A stretch of 64,000 bases of DNA from Streptomyces eurocidicus (GCF_002891295.1 NZ_LGUI01000006.1:186001-250000), one strand, 5' to 3'; numbered from the stretch's first letter, positions 8,154 through 17,218 are shown. The notes: generated from the sequence alone by a model not told the origin. A program made the numbers and translations.

Positions 8154-8324
8154 GGCCCCTTCCCCGCCTCGCGCGACACTTCGTCACCAGCCGTCGCCAC
8201 GGCCGCTCCAGGCCCGCCGGCCGGTGGCCGACACGGCCGAAGAGCGCCGCCCGAACCGGCGCCGGCCCGTCCGTTCTCCCCTAGACTTGAGGCATTCCGT
8301 GCGCCAGGTCATCCGGGGGCTGTC

Positions 8325-8540
8325 GTGAGCGTGTTCGCCGAGGCGATGCGACAGCGGGTACGTGACGCGCGGGCCGCGCTGGCCCTGGCCCGCGCGGAAG
8401 GTGACGCCTACGGCACGGCCGTGGCGGCGGACGAACTGGACGACGCCCTGCGGACGGCGCGGCGGCACGGCGTGGAACCCGACGCCCCGGAGCCCGACGC
8501 CCCGGAGGACCCCGGCGGCGAGGAACCCGCCCCCTCGTAG
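8325..8540 (+). CDS. Small conserved-looking protein of unknown function
   Basis: 71 residues, starting at GTG 8325 (GGGGGCT upstream). The N-terminal 50 residues form an amphipathic Ala/Arg-rich helix ('AEAMRQRVRDARAALALARA'). The tail is a Pro/Asp/Glu repeat ('EPDAPEPDAPEDPGGEEP'). A -10-like TAGACT lies at 8282-8287. Codon use is typical of the host. Similar small helical proteins with acidic tails occur in Streptomyces, but I do not recognise a function. Confidence 0.6.
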   Translation: MSVFAEAMRQRVRDARAALALARAEGDAYGTAVAADELDDALRTARRHGVEPDAPEPDAPEDPGGEEPAPS

Positions 8541-8564
8541 CCCGCCCGCGCCCGGAGCGGCCGT

Positions 8565-10064
8565 TCAGAGGTCGTTGCCCGCGTAGGAGAGGTTGAAGCT
8601 CTTGTTGGTCAGCGGGAAGTCGGGCACGATCGTATCCGCCAGCGCCACCGGCAGGGCGGGCCAGTTGAAGAACGAGGGGTCGGCCACCTTCACCCGGGTC
8701 AAGCGCCCGTCGACGCCCAGCTCCACCCGCGTGGTGAGGGTGCCGCGCCACCCCTCCACGATGCCAGCGCCCGCCGTGGGGGCGTAGCCGGGCAGCAGGT
8801 CCACGACGGTCCGGCCGGGCGCGAGCCCGTCCGCGAGCCGGTCGATCAGGCCGAGCGAGACATCGGCCTCCTCCGCCCGTACGAGAAAGCGGGCCAGTAC
8901 GTCCCCGGCGGTGTGGACGGGCACCGTGAGGGCGTCGCCGAGGTCGTGGAAGGGGTGCCCGGCACGGGCGTCGGAGGCCAGCCCGCTGGCGCGCGCCACA
9001 TAGCCGAGGCAGCCCAGGTCGCGGGCGGCCGCCGGGCCGAGCCTGGCCGTCCCGGTGAAGCGGTCGCGGACGGTCGTGTGGCCGAGGGCGAGGGTGACGA
9101 GGTCGCGGATCTCCCCGCCGAGCGCGCGCATCCGGGCCGGACCGGGCGCCTCGCGCAGCTCCGCCCCGCCGAGGAGGACGCCGCCGCGCAGCAGCCGGTG
9201 CCCGGTGACCTCGTGGTTGAGGCGCAGCAGCTGTTCGCGGACGTGCTGGGCCCGCGCGTGGAGGATGCCGTGGCCGACGTCGTTGCAGAGGGCGCCGAGA
9301 TCGGCCACGTGGTTGTGGAGGCGCTCGAGTTCGAGGAGCAGCGCGCGGGCCCGGCGGGCCTCCTCGGGCACGGGGGTGCCGGTGGCCTCCTCGACGGCCA
9401 GGCAGTAGGCGAGGGCGTGGCCGACGGTGGTGTCGCCGCTGACGCGCTCGGCCAGCGGCAGGCCCTGTTCGGGGGTGCGGCCCTCGAAGAGCTTCTCGAC
9501 GCCCTTGTGGACGAACCACAGCCGCGCCTTGAGCTTGATGATCGTCTCGCCGACGACGGAGAAGCGGAAGTGCCCGGGCTCGATGAGCCCGGCGTGCACC
9601 GGGCCGACGGGGATCTCGTAGACGCCCTCGCCCTCGACCTCCGGGAAGGGGTACGGGCCCTCGGGTTCGGCGAAGGGCGGTGGCGGTCCGGCGTCGGGGT
9701 GCATCGGGTACCAGCCGCGCGGCCAGTGGAAGTGCCGGACGAGGCGGTGGGGCAGCGGGTGGTCGAGGGGGACGATGCCGTGCAGATCGCGCATCTCGCG
9801 TTCGAACCGGCCCGCGGGGAAGGAGAGGTGGGCGAGCGAGGGGATCTCGGGGGCCTTCGCGTCCAGGCGTACGTGCAGTTCGGTGCGGGTGTCGGGCGGC
9901 CCGGAGACGAAGAGGTAGACCACCCGGACGGCGCGGCCGGCCGGGGCCGGGCCGCCGTCGTGGTGGGCGGCGACGAGTGCGAGCCGGTGGCCGGCGGTGA
10001 GCAGGTCGGCCGCCCTGCCGGGCAGTTCGTCGGGGTCGAGGTCATGGACGGTCCGGGTCCGCAT
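8565..10064 (-). CDS. hycE: HycE-like large subunit (complex I subunit C/D fusion) without Ni-Fe ligands
   Basis: 499 residues. The N-terminal 150 resemble NuoC/30-kDa subunit ('FEREMRDLHGIVPLDHP') and the rest resembles NuoD/hydrogenase large subunit ('GHFRFSVVGETIIKLK', 'RLHNHVADLGALCNDVG'). True [NiFe] hydrogenases have two CxxC motifs. Here the first is replaced by 'ERVSGDTTVGHALAYC' and the C-terminal one by 'FPLTNKSFNLSYAGNDL', so no Ni-Fe centre can be bound in the known way. It is the last gene of a six-gene operon. The order small subunit, antiporter-like, HycD, HycP, HycQ, HycE matches, from memory, the Mycobacterium tuberculosis Rv0082-Rv0087 locus. It belongs with hydrogenase-related (Ehr-type) complexes of unknown electron donor. 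Confidence 0.82.
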   Translation of the reverse strand: MRTRTVHDLDPDELPGRAADLLTAGHRLALVAAHHDGGPAPAGRAVRVVYLFVSGPPDTRTELHVRLDAKAPEIPSLAHLSFPAGRFEREMRDLHGIVPLDHPLPHRLVRHFHWPRGWYPMHPDAGPPPPFAEPEGPYPFPEVEGEGVYEIPVGPVHAGLIEPGHFRFSVVGETIIKLKARLWFVHKGVEKLFEGRTPEQGLPLAERVSGDTTVGHALAYCLAVEEATGTPVPEEARRARALLLELERLHNHVADLGALCNDVGHGILHARAQHVREQLLRLNHEVTGHRLLRGGVLLGGAELREAPGPARMRALGGEIRDLVTLALGHTTVRDRFTGTARLGPAAARDLGCLGYVARASGLASDARAGHPFHDLGDALTVPVHTAGDVLARFLVRAEEADVSLGLIDRLADGLAPGRTVVDLLPGYAPTAGAGIVEGWRGTLTTRVELGVDGRLTRVKVADPSFFNWPALPVALADTIVPDFPLTNKSFNLSYAGNDL

Positions 10065-10066
10065 GG

Positions 10067-11959
10067 TCAGCGGCCTCCCAGGAGGTCACCGGCGGCGGTG
10101 AGCAGCCGGGTGAGCGGTCCCGCGGTGACGCCGAGCAGCGCGCAGGCGAGCAGGCCGCAGACCGGCGGCAGGACGGCGGCCGGGCCGAGTCGTACGGGCG
10201 CCTCGGCCCGGTCCCCGGAGGGCGGCGACGGCGGCGGTCCGAGCAGCATCCGGGCCGTGCGGGCGGCCAGCGCGGCGAAGGCCAGGAGCGCCAGGACCAG
10301 GGCGGCGACGGCGTAGCCGCCCGTGCCGGCGGCGAAGGCGGCCCGGACGATGCCCAGTTCGGAGGCGAAGAGGCTGAACGGCGGCAGGCCCAGCAGGGCG
10401 ACGACGGCGAGGCCGAAGACGGTGCCCAGCGCCGGCGCGCGGGCGAGCAGGCCCCGCACCCGGCCGATGCGGGTGGTGCCCAGCAGCCGCTGGACGTGGC
10501 CGGAGGCGCAGAACGCCACGGCCTTGGCCAGCCCGTGGCCGGCCATGTGGAGCAGGGCGGCGGAGAGGGCGAGCGGGGTGCCCACGGCGGCGCCGAGGGC
10601 GATCAGGCTCATGTGCTCCATGCTCGAATAGGCGAGCATCCGTTTGTAGTCGCGCTGGCCGAGCAGCAGCGCCGCCGCGACGGCGAGGGTGAGCAGGGCG
10701 CACCCGGTCAGCAGGCCGCGCGTGTAGCCCGGGCCGAGCGCCGCGTCCGCGATCGTCTTGTAGCGCAGGAGGCCGGCGAAGGCGACGGACAGCAGGACGC
10801 CGGACATCAGGGCGGACACGGGGGCGGGCGCCTGGCTGTGGGCGTCGGGCAGCCAGGCGTGCAGCGGGGCGAGACCGGCCTTGGCGCCGAAGCCGAGGAC
10901 GACGAGGCCCACCGCGAGCCGGGTGACATCGGGATCGAGGCGGTCGGCGCGGGCGGCGAGGGTCGTCCAGTCCAGGGCGGCCGCCTCGGGGACGCCCGCC
11001 TGGCGGGCGGCGTAGTAGATCAGCACGGTGCCGAGGAGGGCGAGGGCGATCCCGGCGGAGCAGATGACCGTGTACTTCCACGCCGCCTCCACGGAGGCGC
11101 GGGTGCGGCGATGGCCGACGAGGAACGCGGTGACGAGGGTGGTCGCCTCGACGGCCACCCACAGAACGCCCAGGTCGGCGGCGAGGACGGCCACGCTCAT
11201 GGCGGCGAGGAAGGCGTGGACGAGGAGGTGGTAGCGGCGGGCGGCGGCCGGGTCGGGGCGTTCGTGGGCGAGATGGGCGGGGGTGGCCGCGCAGGCCACG
11301 GTGGCGACGGCGCCGACGACGAGCAGTATCCACGCCGTCAGGGCGTCCGCCCGCAGCAGCGGCCCGCAGGCGGTCAGGGGTGCCGCTCCGGGCAGTTCCG
11401 TGGCGAGGACGGCCCCGCAGGTCAGGATCGCGAGCGGGGAGACGAGGCCGAGCCAGGGGACGAGGGACGGGAGACGGGGGACGGAGTCCTCCGTGCCGTA
11501 GCTGTGGGGGGCGGTGGGTCGCCCCGGGTCGCCACCGGCCGGGGCGGGCGCGCTCGTCGCCGTGCGGGCGGGTGGGGGTACGGGCGGGTGGCCGGGGGCG
11601 CGGTCGGTTCGTACGGCACGGTCGGTTCGTACGCCACGGTCGGGGGTCGCGGCACGGTCGGCTTCAGGGGCGGCCTGGACGGCGTGAGCGGCGTCAGGGA
11701 CATCGACGTGGACGGCGTCACGGGCGGCCTGGACGGCCTCGCCGTCGACGTGGGCCGGATCGCCGCCTGCACCGCTCCCGGCCCGCGCGCCCGGGAGCCC
11801 GCCCGCGCCGCCGGTCCGGAGGGGGCCCTTCCGGCCGCCCGCGTCAGGGGCTCCTCCGCCGGACCCGGAGCCGTCGTCCACGGGCTCTCCGCCTTCCGGT
11901 CCGCCGCCCGGCCCGGCCGTGAGCAGTGCCCCTCCCCCGCCCGCCGCACGGCCCGCCAC
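10067..11959 (-). CDS. hycQ: HycQ/HyfF-like antiporter-type membrane subunit, 5' end uncertain
   Basis: A proton-translocating NuoL/M/N-type subunit. From about residue 165 the sequence is canonical, with many membrane helices: 'VAVEATTLVTAFLVGHRR' (helix-5 Glu), 'GFGAKAGLAPLHAWLPDAH' (Lys) and 'LLHMAGHGLAKAVAFCASG' (Lys). The first 160 residues from GTG 11959 are a Gly/Ala/Asp-rich disordered stretch, odd for this family. A typical first helix ('ALLLTAPVAVPLATCA') is encoded at 12120-12040 in another frame, starting at an ATG that overlaps the hycP stop. The gene therefore looks frameshifted (by mutation or assembly error) or carries a long loop insertion after helix 1. The 3' part is intact and runs 2 nt from hycE. 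Confidence 0.7.
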   Translation of the reverse strand: MAGRAAGGGGALLTAGPGGGPEGGEPVDDGSGSGGGAPDAGGRKGPLRTGGAGGLPGARAGSGAGGDPAHVDGEAVQAARDAVHVDVPDAAHAVQAAPEADRAATPDRGVRTDRAVRTDRAPGHPPVPPPARTATSAPAPAGGDPGRPTAPHSYGTEDSVPRLPSLVPWLGLVSPLAILTCGAVLATELPGAAPLTACGPLLRADALTAWILLVVGAVATVACAATPAHLAHERPDPAAARRYHLLVHAFLAAMSVAVLAADLGVLWVAVEATTLVTAFLVGHRRTRASVEAAWKYTVICSAGIALALLGTVLIYYAARQAGVPEAAALDWTTLAARADRLDPDVTRLAVGLVVLGFGAKAGLAPLHAWLPDAHSQAPAPVSALMSGVLLSVAFAGLLRYKTIADAALGPGYTRGLLTGCALLTLAVAAALLLGQRDYKRMLAYSSMEHMSLIALGAAVGTPLALSAALLHMAGHGLAKAVAFCASGHVQRLLGTTRIGRVRGLLARAPALGTVFGLAVVALLGLPPFSLFASELGIVRAAFAAGTGGYAVAALVLALLAFAALAARTARMLLGPPPSPPSGDRAEAPVRLGPAAVLPPVCGLLACALLGVTAGPLTRLLTAAGDLLGGR

Positions 11960-12123
11960 GGCGGCGGGTTCCGGGCCGCCCGGGGCGTCGGCGGGCGGGA
12001 AGCCCGGGTGCCGGGGCGGCGGGCGGCGCGTGGCCGCAGGCCCGCCGCGGCGTGGGCGGCGCAGGTCGCCAGGGGGACCGCGACGGGGGCGGTCAGCAGG
12101 AGTGCGGTGGTGGCGTGCGTCAT
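11960..12123 (-). other. Apparent displaced 5' end of hycQ (first helix in another frame)
   Basis: ATG 12123 overlaps the hycP stop as ATGA, the coupling used elsewhere in this operon. It opens with 'MTHATTALLLTAPVAVPLAT', a plausible first membrane helix. That frame continues as Pro/Arg-rich sequence to a stop at 11422. The main hycQ frame is also open over this segment ('HPGFPPADAPGGPEP') but has no start codon here. A single-base change somewhere between about 11960 and 12060 would join them. Confidence 0.55.
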
Positions 12124-12821
12124 CGGTCGCGGAGCTCCCGCAGGTCGTCGATGCCGGTACCGCCGAAGGCGGCCCGCATCCGGGTGGTGAGGATCTGCAG
12201 GACGAGGACGGCGAGCAGGACGTCGAAGGAGACGCCGAGTTCGACGATCAGCGGCACCCCGGAGGCGGCCAGGAACGCCGTGGCGGTGATGCCGTTGTCC
12301 AGGAGCAGGAAGCCGACCACCTGGGCCAGGGCGCGGCGCCGGGTGACCAGGGTGAAGAAGCCGATCAGGACGACGGCGAGGGCGACCGGCAGGGCCCGGG
12401 TGGCGGGGGTCGGGTCGAGGGCGACGAGCGGCCGGGCGACGGCGTAGGCGAGGAAGGTGAGGAGCGCGGCGCTCAGCAGGGAGGCCGCGACGTTGACGAG
12501 GGGCCGGGTCTCGCGCGCCTCGCTGACGTCCTCCTCGTAACGGCCGCCGCCGTCTCCGGGGCGGCTCGCGGCGAGGACGCGGCGCATCAGGTGCGGCAGG
12601 GCCCCGGCGCGCAGCAGTCCGACGCCGGCGGCGACGGCGAGGAGTTCCCCGCGGCCCTCGCGCAGGCCGAGCAGGGCGGCGACGGCGGCCAGGGCCACGC
12701 CCTGGAACGCGAAGGCCCGGACGATCGAGGTCAGTTGGCGCAGCCACAGGACCGCCACGGCGGCGAGGAGGAACGCGCCGCACGCCAGGTCGAGGAGCTG
12801 GGTGAAGACGCTGTCGTTCAT
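12120..12821 (-). CDS. hycP: HycP/HyfE-like membrane subunit
   Basis: 233 residues with about six membrane helices ('LLDLACGAFLLAAVAVLWL', 'VALAVVLIGFFTLVTRR', 'VSFDVLLAVLVLQILTTRM'), of the HyfE family related to the NuoK/MrpC fold. It contributes to the membrane arm of the complex. The start is ATG 12821, 4 nt after the hycD stop at 12826, with GGAGAG upstream. The length agrees with the mycobacterial HycP homologue as I recall it. The end overlaps the probable true hycQ start. Confidence 0.78.
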   Translation of the reverse strand: MNDSVFTQLLDLACGAFLLAAVAVLWLRQLTSIVRAFAFQGVALAAVAALLGLREGRGELLAVAAGVGLLRAGALPHLMRRVLAASRPGDGGGRYEEDVSEARETRPLVNVAASLLSAALLTFLAYAVARPLVALDPTPATRALPVALAVVLIGFFTLVTRRRALAQVVGFLLLDNGITATAFLAASGVPLIVELGVSFDVLLAVLVLQILTTRMRAAFGGTGIDDLRELRDR

Positions 12822-12825
12822 GGCC

Positions 12826-13779
12826 TCACTCTCCTGTGAGGAAGTACGAGGCGGTGACCGCGAGCACGGCGAGCAGGAAGGATCCGGCGAGCAGCTCGGG
12901 GACGCGGAACAGCCGGAGCTTGGCCCAGAACACCTCGGCCGCCGCGAGGGCGGCGCCCAGCAGGGCGACCTTGGCGGTGAGCACGGCCAGGGCGAGGGCG
13001 AGGGCCAGGGGGGTCGTGGTGGTGGCGATGCCCCAGGGCGCGGACAGCGAGGCCAGCAGTCCCAGGAGCACGGTCAGTCGCATCTGGGTGCCGAGTTCGA
13101 CGAGCGCGAGGTCGGGGCCGGCGAACTCCAGGGCCGTCGCTTCGTGGACCATGGTCAGTTCCAGGTGGGTGGCGGGGTTGTCGACGGGCAGCCGCCCGGT
13201 CTCGGCGAGGACGGCCACGGCCAGGGCGGCGGTGGCGAGCAGGCCCGCCGGGGAGGCGAGGCGCACCGGGTCGTGGAGGCCGCCGGTGACGATGGCGGAC
13301 AGGTTGGTGGACCCGGTCGGCATCGACAGGGCGAACACCGCGAGGAGGATGGTCGGTTCGACGAGGGCGGCGACGGTCATCTGCCGGGAGGCGCCCATGC
13401 CGCCGAAGGCCGTCCCGGTGTCCAGTCCGGCGAGCGCGACGGCCACGGTACCGAGGCCGAGGAGGGCCACCACCAGGATGAGGTCGGCCCGGCGGCTGAC
13501 CGGTGTGGTGGTCGAGACCAGCGGGACGAGCGCGGCGACGACGGCCGTGGTGGCCACGAGCAGCGGGGGCGCGGCGCGGAAGGCCGGGCCGGTGCCGAGG
13601 GGGGTGATGGCCTCCTTGCGGAGCAGTTTGCGCAGGTCGCGCCAGGGCTGGGTGACGGCGGCGCCGGCCCGGCCCTCCAGCCGGGCGCGCACCTTGCGCA
13701 TCACTCCGGTGAGCAGGGGGGCGCCGACGACGACCAGGGTGACCTGGGCGGCCACGGCCGCGGTGCCGATGCCGTTCAC
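12826..13779 (-). CDS. hycD: HycD-like (NuoH-type) membrane subunit
   Basis: 317 residues, NuoH/HycD family, about eight helices. This subunit anchors the hydrophilic arm and links it to the antiporter modules. Conserved acidic loop residues are visible ('DNPATHLELTMVHEATALEF', 'VEPTILLAVFALS'). The start is GTG 13779. The gap to the upstream antiporter gene is 106 nt, the longest in the operon, and codes for nothing obvious. Confidence 0.85.
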   Translation of the reverse strand: MNGIGTAAVAAQVTLVVVGAPLLTGVMRKVRARLEGRAGAAVTQPWRDLRKLLRKEAITPLGTGPAFRAAPPLLVATTAVVAALVPLVSTTTPVSRRADLILVVALLGLGTVAVALAGLDTGTAFGGMGASRQMTVAALVEPTILLAVFALSMPTGSTNLSAIVTGGLHDPVRLASPAGLLATAALAVAVLAETGRLPVDNPATHLELTMVHEATALEFAGPDLALVELGTQMRLTVLLGLLASLSAPWGIATTTTPLALALALAVLTAKVALLGAALAAAEVFWAKLRLFRVPELLAGSFLLAVLAVTASYFLTGE

Positions 13780-13885
13780 GGTGTTCCGGTGTCCTCTCGT
13801 ACTGGTCGCACGGGTCGCGCTGGTCGCGTCGGCCGGGCCGGTCGCCCGGGCCGTACGGGTCGCGTCCGGCGTCCGCGGTGCCCGC

Positions 13886-15919
13886 TCACCGGCTCGCCGC
13901 CAGGGTCAGCAGGAGGGCGACGAGGCCGCAGAAGCCGTAGCCCAGATAGCGGTGCGCGCTGCCGGGGGCCAGTCGGCGCGCGGCCTCGCCGAGCCGGTCC
14001 ACGGCGCCGATCAGGGGCTGGTAGAGGCGGCGTTCGATCCGGTCGGGGACGCTCCGCCGGAAGCTCACCCGTTCGACGAGGTAGGTCGACGCGCGCACGG
14101 GCGTGACGTCGACGCCCTGCTCGGGGGCGAGGACGTCGTCGAAGACGCGCTGGAGCGGCTCGGCGAAGGACGTCGCGGTGTACGACATCCGGGCCGTGGG
14201 GGCGCCGCCCCCGCAGTCCCACAGCTTGACGTGGGAGCGCCGGCCGCGGCGCGCGGTGACACGGACGAGGGCGAGGGCCGCGAGGAGCCCGGCGGCGAGG
14301 GCGGCCGCGGCCCACAGCGGGGAGAGGGAGGTGGCGAGGTGTTCGAGCCGGAGTTCGAGGCTGTCGCCCGTGAGGGGCGGTCCGCCGCCGGGCGCGGCCA
14401 CGGCCACCGCCCGTGACAGTCCGTCGCCCAGCATGCCGGGCACCAGGGCCAGGCCCGTGCAGCCGAGGCCGAGCAGGCCCATGCCGAGGAGCATGCCGGG
14501 CGGGCTCTCCCCGGCCGCGGCGGCGCGCTCGCTGCGCGGCCGGGCGAAGAAGCCGACGCCGAGCGCCTTGACGAACACGGCGGCGGACAGCCCCGCGGAG
14601 AGGGCGATCACGGCGACGGCGAGGGGCAGCACGACGGCGGTGGACACACCGGGCACGGTGAGGCCCTCGATGAGGGACTGGAGCAGCAGCCACTCGCTGA
14701 TGAAGCCGTTGCCGGGCGGCAGGGCGACGGCGCCCAGGGCGGCGACGGCGAAGAAGCCGGCGGTGGCGGGCATCCGGGCCCGCAGGCCGCCCATCCGGTC
14801 GAGGTCGCGCAGGCCGGTGGCGCGGGCCACGGAGCCGGCGGCGCAGAACAGCAGGGCCTTGAACACGGCGTGGTTGACCACGTGCAGGAACGCCGCCGCG
14901 AGGGCGAGGGCGGCGGGGAGGGGGTGTCCGGCGGAGGCGAAGAGGCCGGCCGCGCCGACGCCGACGAGGACCAGGCCGAGGTTCTCGGAGGTGGAGTGGG
15001 CGAGCAGCCGTTTGAGGTCCGAGGCCATGGCGGCCTGGAGGATGCCGTGCACGGCGGACAGGGCGCCGGTGCCGAGGACGAGCAGCCAGCCCCAGCGCGG
15101 CCCGCCCCCCAGCAGGTCGAAGGCGACGCGGACGATGCCGTAGGCCCCGAGGTTGACCATGGCGGCGCTCATCAGCGCCGAGACGTTGCTGGGGGCCTCG
15201 GGGTGGGCGCGCGGCAGCCAGGGGTGCAGGGGCACCATGCCGGCCTTGGACGCGAAGGCCGCGGCCACGAGCACGAAGACGGTGCCGCGGGCGGCGGGCG
15301 ACAGCGCGGGGGCGCCGGCGCGCAGCGCGGTGAAGGTCTCGCCGCCGGCCCCGGCGGCGAAGAGCGCCAGCCCGGCGAGCAGCAGGACCAGGCCGAGCTG
15401 GGTCATGACGGCGTACCAGACCCCGGCCTCGCGGACGGCGGGCCGCCCGCGCTGTTCGGCGAGGACGAGGACGAGCGAGGTGAGGGCCATCGCCTCCCAC
15501 AGCAGGAGGAAGGTGGAGACGGAGGCCGCGGCGGGGACCAGCACGAGGGTGAGGGCGAAGACCGGCAGGGCCGACTGGACCCCGCGCGAGGCGACGCCGT
15601 ACGGGCCGCGCCCGGCGGCGTAGCCGATGCCGTAGACGGCGACGGCCAGCACCACGGCGCCGGCCACCGCCATGAACAGCCCGGAGAGGGCGTCCACGGC
15701 GAGGTGCGCCCCGGCCAGGGGCAGCAGCCCGGGGAGCCGGGCGGACCAGCGGACGCCGTCCAGCGCCGCCGTGCCCGCCGCCAGGCCCGCCGTGCCGAGG
15801 CCCGCCGTGCACAGGCCGACGGCCGGTACCCGGGCCCGGCCGGGCAGCAGGGCCCCGGCCGCCGCTCCGGCGGCGGCGAGCCCGGCGGCGAGGGCCACGG
15901 CGGTCCCGGCGGGGTTCAT
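13886..15919 (-). CDS. HyfB-like (NuoL/Mrp-type) proton-translocating subunit
   Basis: 677 residues, large antiporter-like subunit with 14 or more helices. Key features: 'LWEAMALTSLVLVLAEQ' (helix-5 Glu), 'FASKAGMVPLHPWLPRAHPE' (helix-7 Lys) and 'HVVNHAVFKALLFCAAG' (helix-8 Lys). A hydrophilic segment near the C-terminus ('SHVKLWDCGGGAPTARMSYT') precedes the last helix, as in HyfB. The start is ATG 15919, 22 nt after the small-subunit stop. Together with HycQ this gives two antiporter modules. Confidence 0.85.
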   Translation of the reverse strand: MNPAGTAVALAAGLAAAGAAAGALLPGRARVPAVGLCTAGLGTAGLAAGTAALDGVRWSARLPGLLPLAGAHLAVDALSGLFMAVAGAVVLAVAVYGIGYAAGRGPYGVASRGVQSALPVFALTLVLVPAAASVSTFLLLWEAMALTSLVLVLAEQRGRPAVREAGVWYAVMTQLGLVLLLAGLALFAAGAGGETFTALRAGAPALSPAARGTVFVLVAAAFASKAGMVPLHPWLPRAHPEAPSNVSALMSAAMVNLGAYGIVRVAFDLLGGGPRWGWLLVLGTGALSAVHGILQAAMASDLKRLLAHSTSENLGLVLVGVGAAGLFASAGHPLPAALALAAAFLHVVNHAVFKALLFCAAGSVARATGLRDLDRMGGLRARMPATAGFFAVAALGAVALPPGNGFISEWLLLQSLIEGLTVPGVSTAVVLPLAVAVIALSAGLSAAVFVKALGVGFFARPRSERAAAAGESPPGMLLGMGLLGLGCTGLALVPGMLGDGLSRAVAVAAPGGGPPLTGDSLELRLEHLATSLSPLWAAAALAAGLLAALALVRVTARRGRRSHVKLWDCGGGAPTARMSYTATSFAEPLQRVFDDVLAPEQGVDVTPVRASTYLVERVSFRRSVPDRIERRLYQPLIGAVDRLGEAARRLAPGSAHRYLGYGFCGLVALLLTLAASR

Positions 15920-15941
15920 GTGCCGGTCCCGGTCGCGGGCC

Positions 15942-16424
15942 TCACCGGCCGGTCACCGCGCGCAGCGCCGCCACGATCTTCTCGGGCTGCGGCGGGCACC
16001 CCGCGACCTGCACGTCGACGGCCACGACGTCGGCGACGGCGCCCTCGACGCCGTACGCCCCGGCGAACTCGCCGCAGTTCATGGCGCAGTCGCCGACCGC
16101 CATCACCAGGCGGGGGCGGGGCATGGCGGCCACCGTGCGGCGCAGCGGCTCGGCCATGTTCCGGGTCACCGGCCCGGTGACGAGGGCGACGTCCGCGTGG
16201 CGCGGCGAGGCGACGAGCCGCGCGCCGTAGCGTTCGGCGTCGTGGACGGGGCCGAAGGCGGCGGCGATCTCGATCTCGCAGCCGTTGCACGAGCCGGCGT
16301 CCACGCACCGGACCTGGACGGAGCCGCCGAGCGCGGCGGCGGCGCGCGAGCCGCTCCCGGCGGGGCGCGGTGGGGCGTCCTCCGCCACCCGGCCGGTGTC
16401 ACGGATCTTGCGCAGCAGGCTCAT
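15942..16424 (-). CDS. NuoB/HycG-like Fe-S small subunit
   Basis: 160 residues. All four cysteines for the N2/proximal [4Fe-4S] cluster are present: Cys46 and Cys49 ('GSCNGCEIE'), Cys113 ('VGDCAMNCGEF') and Cys143 ('VAGCPPQP'). It carries electrons from an unknown donor to the HycE-like subunit. It is the first gene of the operon. Intact Fe-S ligands beside a large subunit without metal ligands suggests an electron-transfer complex that uses quinone or another acceptor, not H2. ATG 16424 is the start. Confidence 0.85.
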   Translation of the reverse strand: MSLLRKIRDTGRVAEDAPPRPAGSGSRAAAALGGSVQVRCVDAGSCNGCEIEIAAAFGPVHDAERYGARLVASPRHADVALVTGPVTRNMAEPLRRTVAAMPRPRLVMAVGDCAMNCGEFAGAYGVEGAVADVVAVDVQVAGCPPQPEKIVAALRAVTGR

Positions 16425-16466
16425 GCGGTCTCCTCCGCCCGGCTTCGTACGGCCTCACGAAGGTGC

Positions 16467-16518
16467 GGCGGCCGTCTCCCGCCGTCACAGCGCGGCATCG
16501 CGCCGGGAGACGGCCGCC
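16467..16518. promoter_or_regulatory. 15-bp inverted repeat in the leader of the hyc-like operon
   Basis: Arms GGCGGCCGTCTCCCG (16467-16481) and its exact complement (16504-16518), 22-nt spacer, 43 nt upstream of the first operon gene. The 342-nt gap 16425-16766 between this operon and the divergent deaminase gene holds no convincing ORF. Because both genes point away from it, this is more likely a leader hairpin or operator than a terminator. Confidence 0.5.
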
Positions 16519-16766
16519 GGTCGGTGCAGCCCTGTCGTTGAGGACTGGTCTGCGTGGTGAACGGGCCGCCGGGGCGACGGGTTACGCGAAGATCCCTTTA
16601 GCGTGACATCGCGGACTTGTGTGGCTGCTGGGTCGAATTCAGGTGCCGCGTACGGCCGTCCCTGCGAGCGGTCGAGGCGCTCCGAAGCGCGCGGGCGGCT
16701 CCCCGGCGCGGCGTCCGGTCCGGTGTCCGGCGCGCGGGACAGCCCGGGAGCGGGCAGCATCTCCCC

Positions 16767-17213
16767 ATGACGATCGATCCACGAGAGATGCTGCGGGTCG
16801 CTCTGGGGCAGGCCCGTACCGGGCTCGCCGAAGGGGGGATCCCGATCGGCGCGGCCCTGTTCGCGCTGGACGGGCGGCTGCTCGGCGCCGGGCGCAACAG
16901 GCGGGTGCAGGACGGCGACCCGGCCACCCATGCCGAGACCGCCGCGTTCCGGGCGGCCGGGCGGCGGCCGGACTACGCCGGCACGGTCATGGTGACGACG
17001 CTGTCGCCGTGCTGGTACTGCGCCGGGCTGATCCGTCAGTTCGGCATCGGGCACGTGGTGATCGGCGAGGCCACGACGTTCCCCGGCGCCCACGCGTGGC
17101 TGGCGGACGCCGGTGTCCATCTGCTGGTCCTCGACGACGAGGAGTGCGCGGAGCTGATGCGCGGCTTCGTCCGCGACCATCCCGCGCTGTGGCGGGAGGA
17201 CATCGGCGGCTGA
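16767..17213 (+). CDS. Yeast-type cytosine deaminase (CDA superfamily)
   Basis: 148 residues, zinc deaminase. His55/Glu57 in 'THAETAAF' and Cys82/Cys85 in 'SPCWYCAGL' are the zinc and catalytic residues. The C-terminal part ('LLVLDDEECAELMRGFV' then 'WREDIGG') follows the fungal Fcy1 type closely as I recall it, unlike bacterial CodA amidohydrolases. Predicted reaction: cytosine to uracil with release of ammonia, for pyrimidine salvage. The start is ATG 16767. It is convergent with the ATP-grasp pair (5-nt gap) and has no operon partner. Confidence 0.82.
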   Translation: MTIDPREMLRVALGQARTGLAEGGIPIGAALFALDGRLLGAGRNRRVQDGDPATHAETAAFRAAGRRPDYAGTVMVTTLSPCWYCAGLIRQFGIGHVVIGEATTFPGAHAWLADAGVHLLVLDDEECAELMRGFVRDHPALWREDIGG

Positions 17214-17218
17214 GCGGC

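Noticed and set aside
8565..16424. Functional formate hydrogenlyase or H2-producing hydrogenase
   Set aside because: Large subunit lacks both CxxC metal motifs and no maturation or formate dehydrogenase genes are present.
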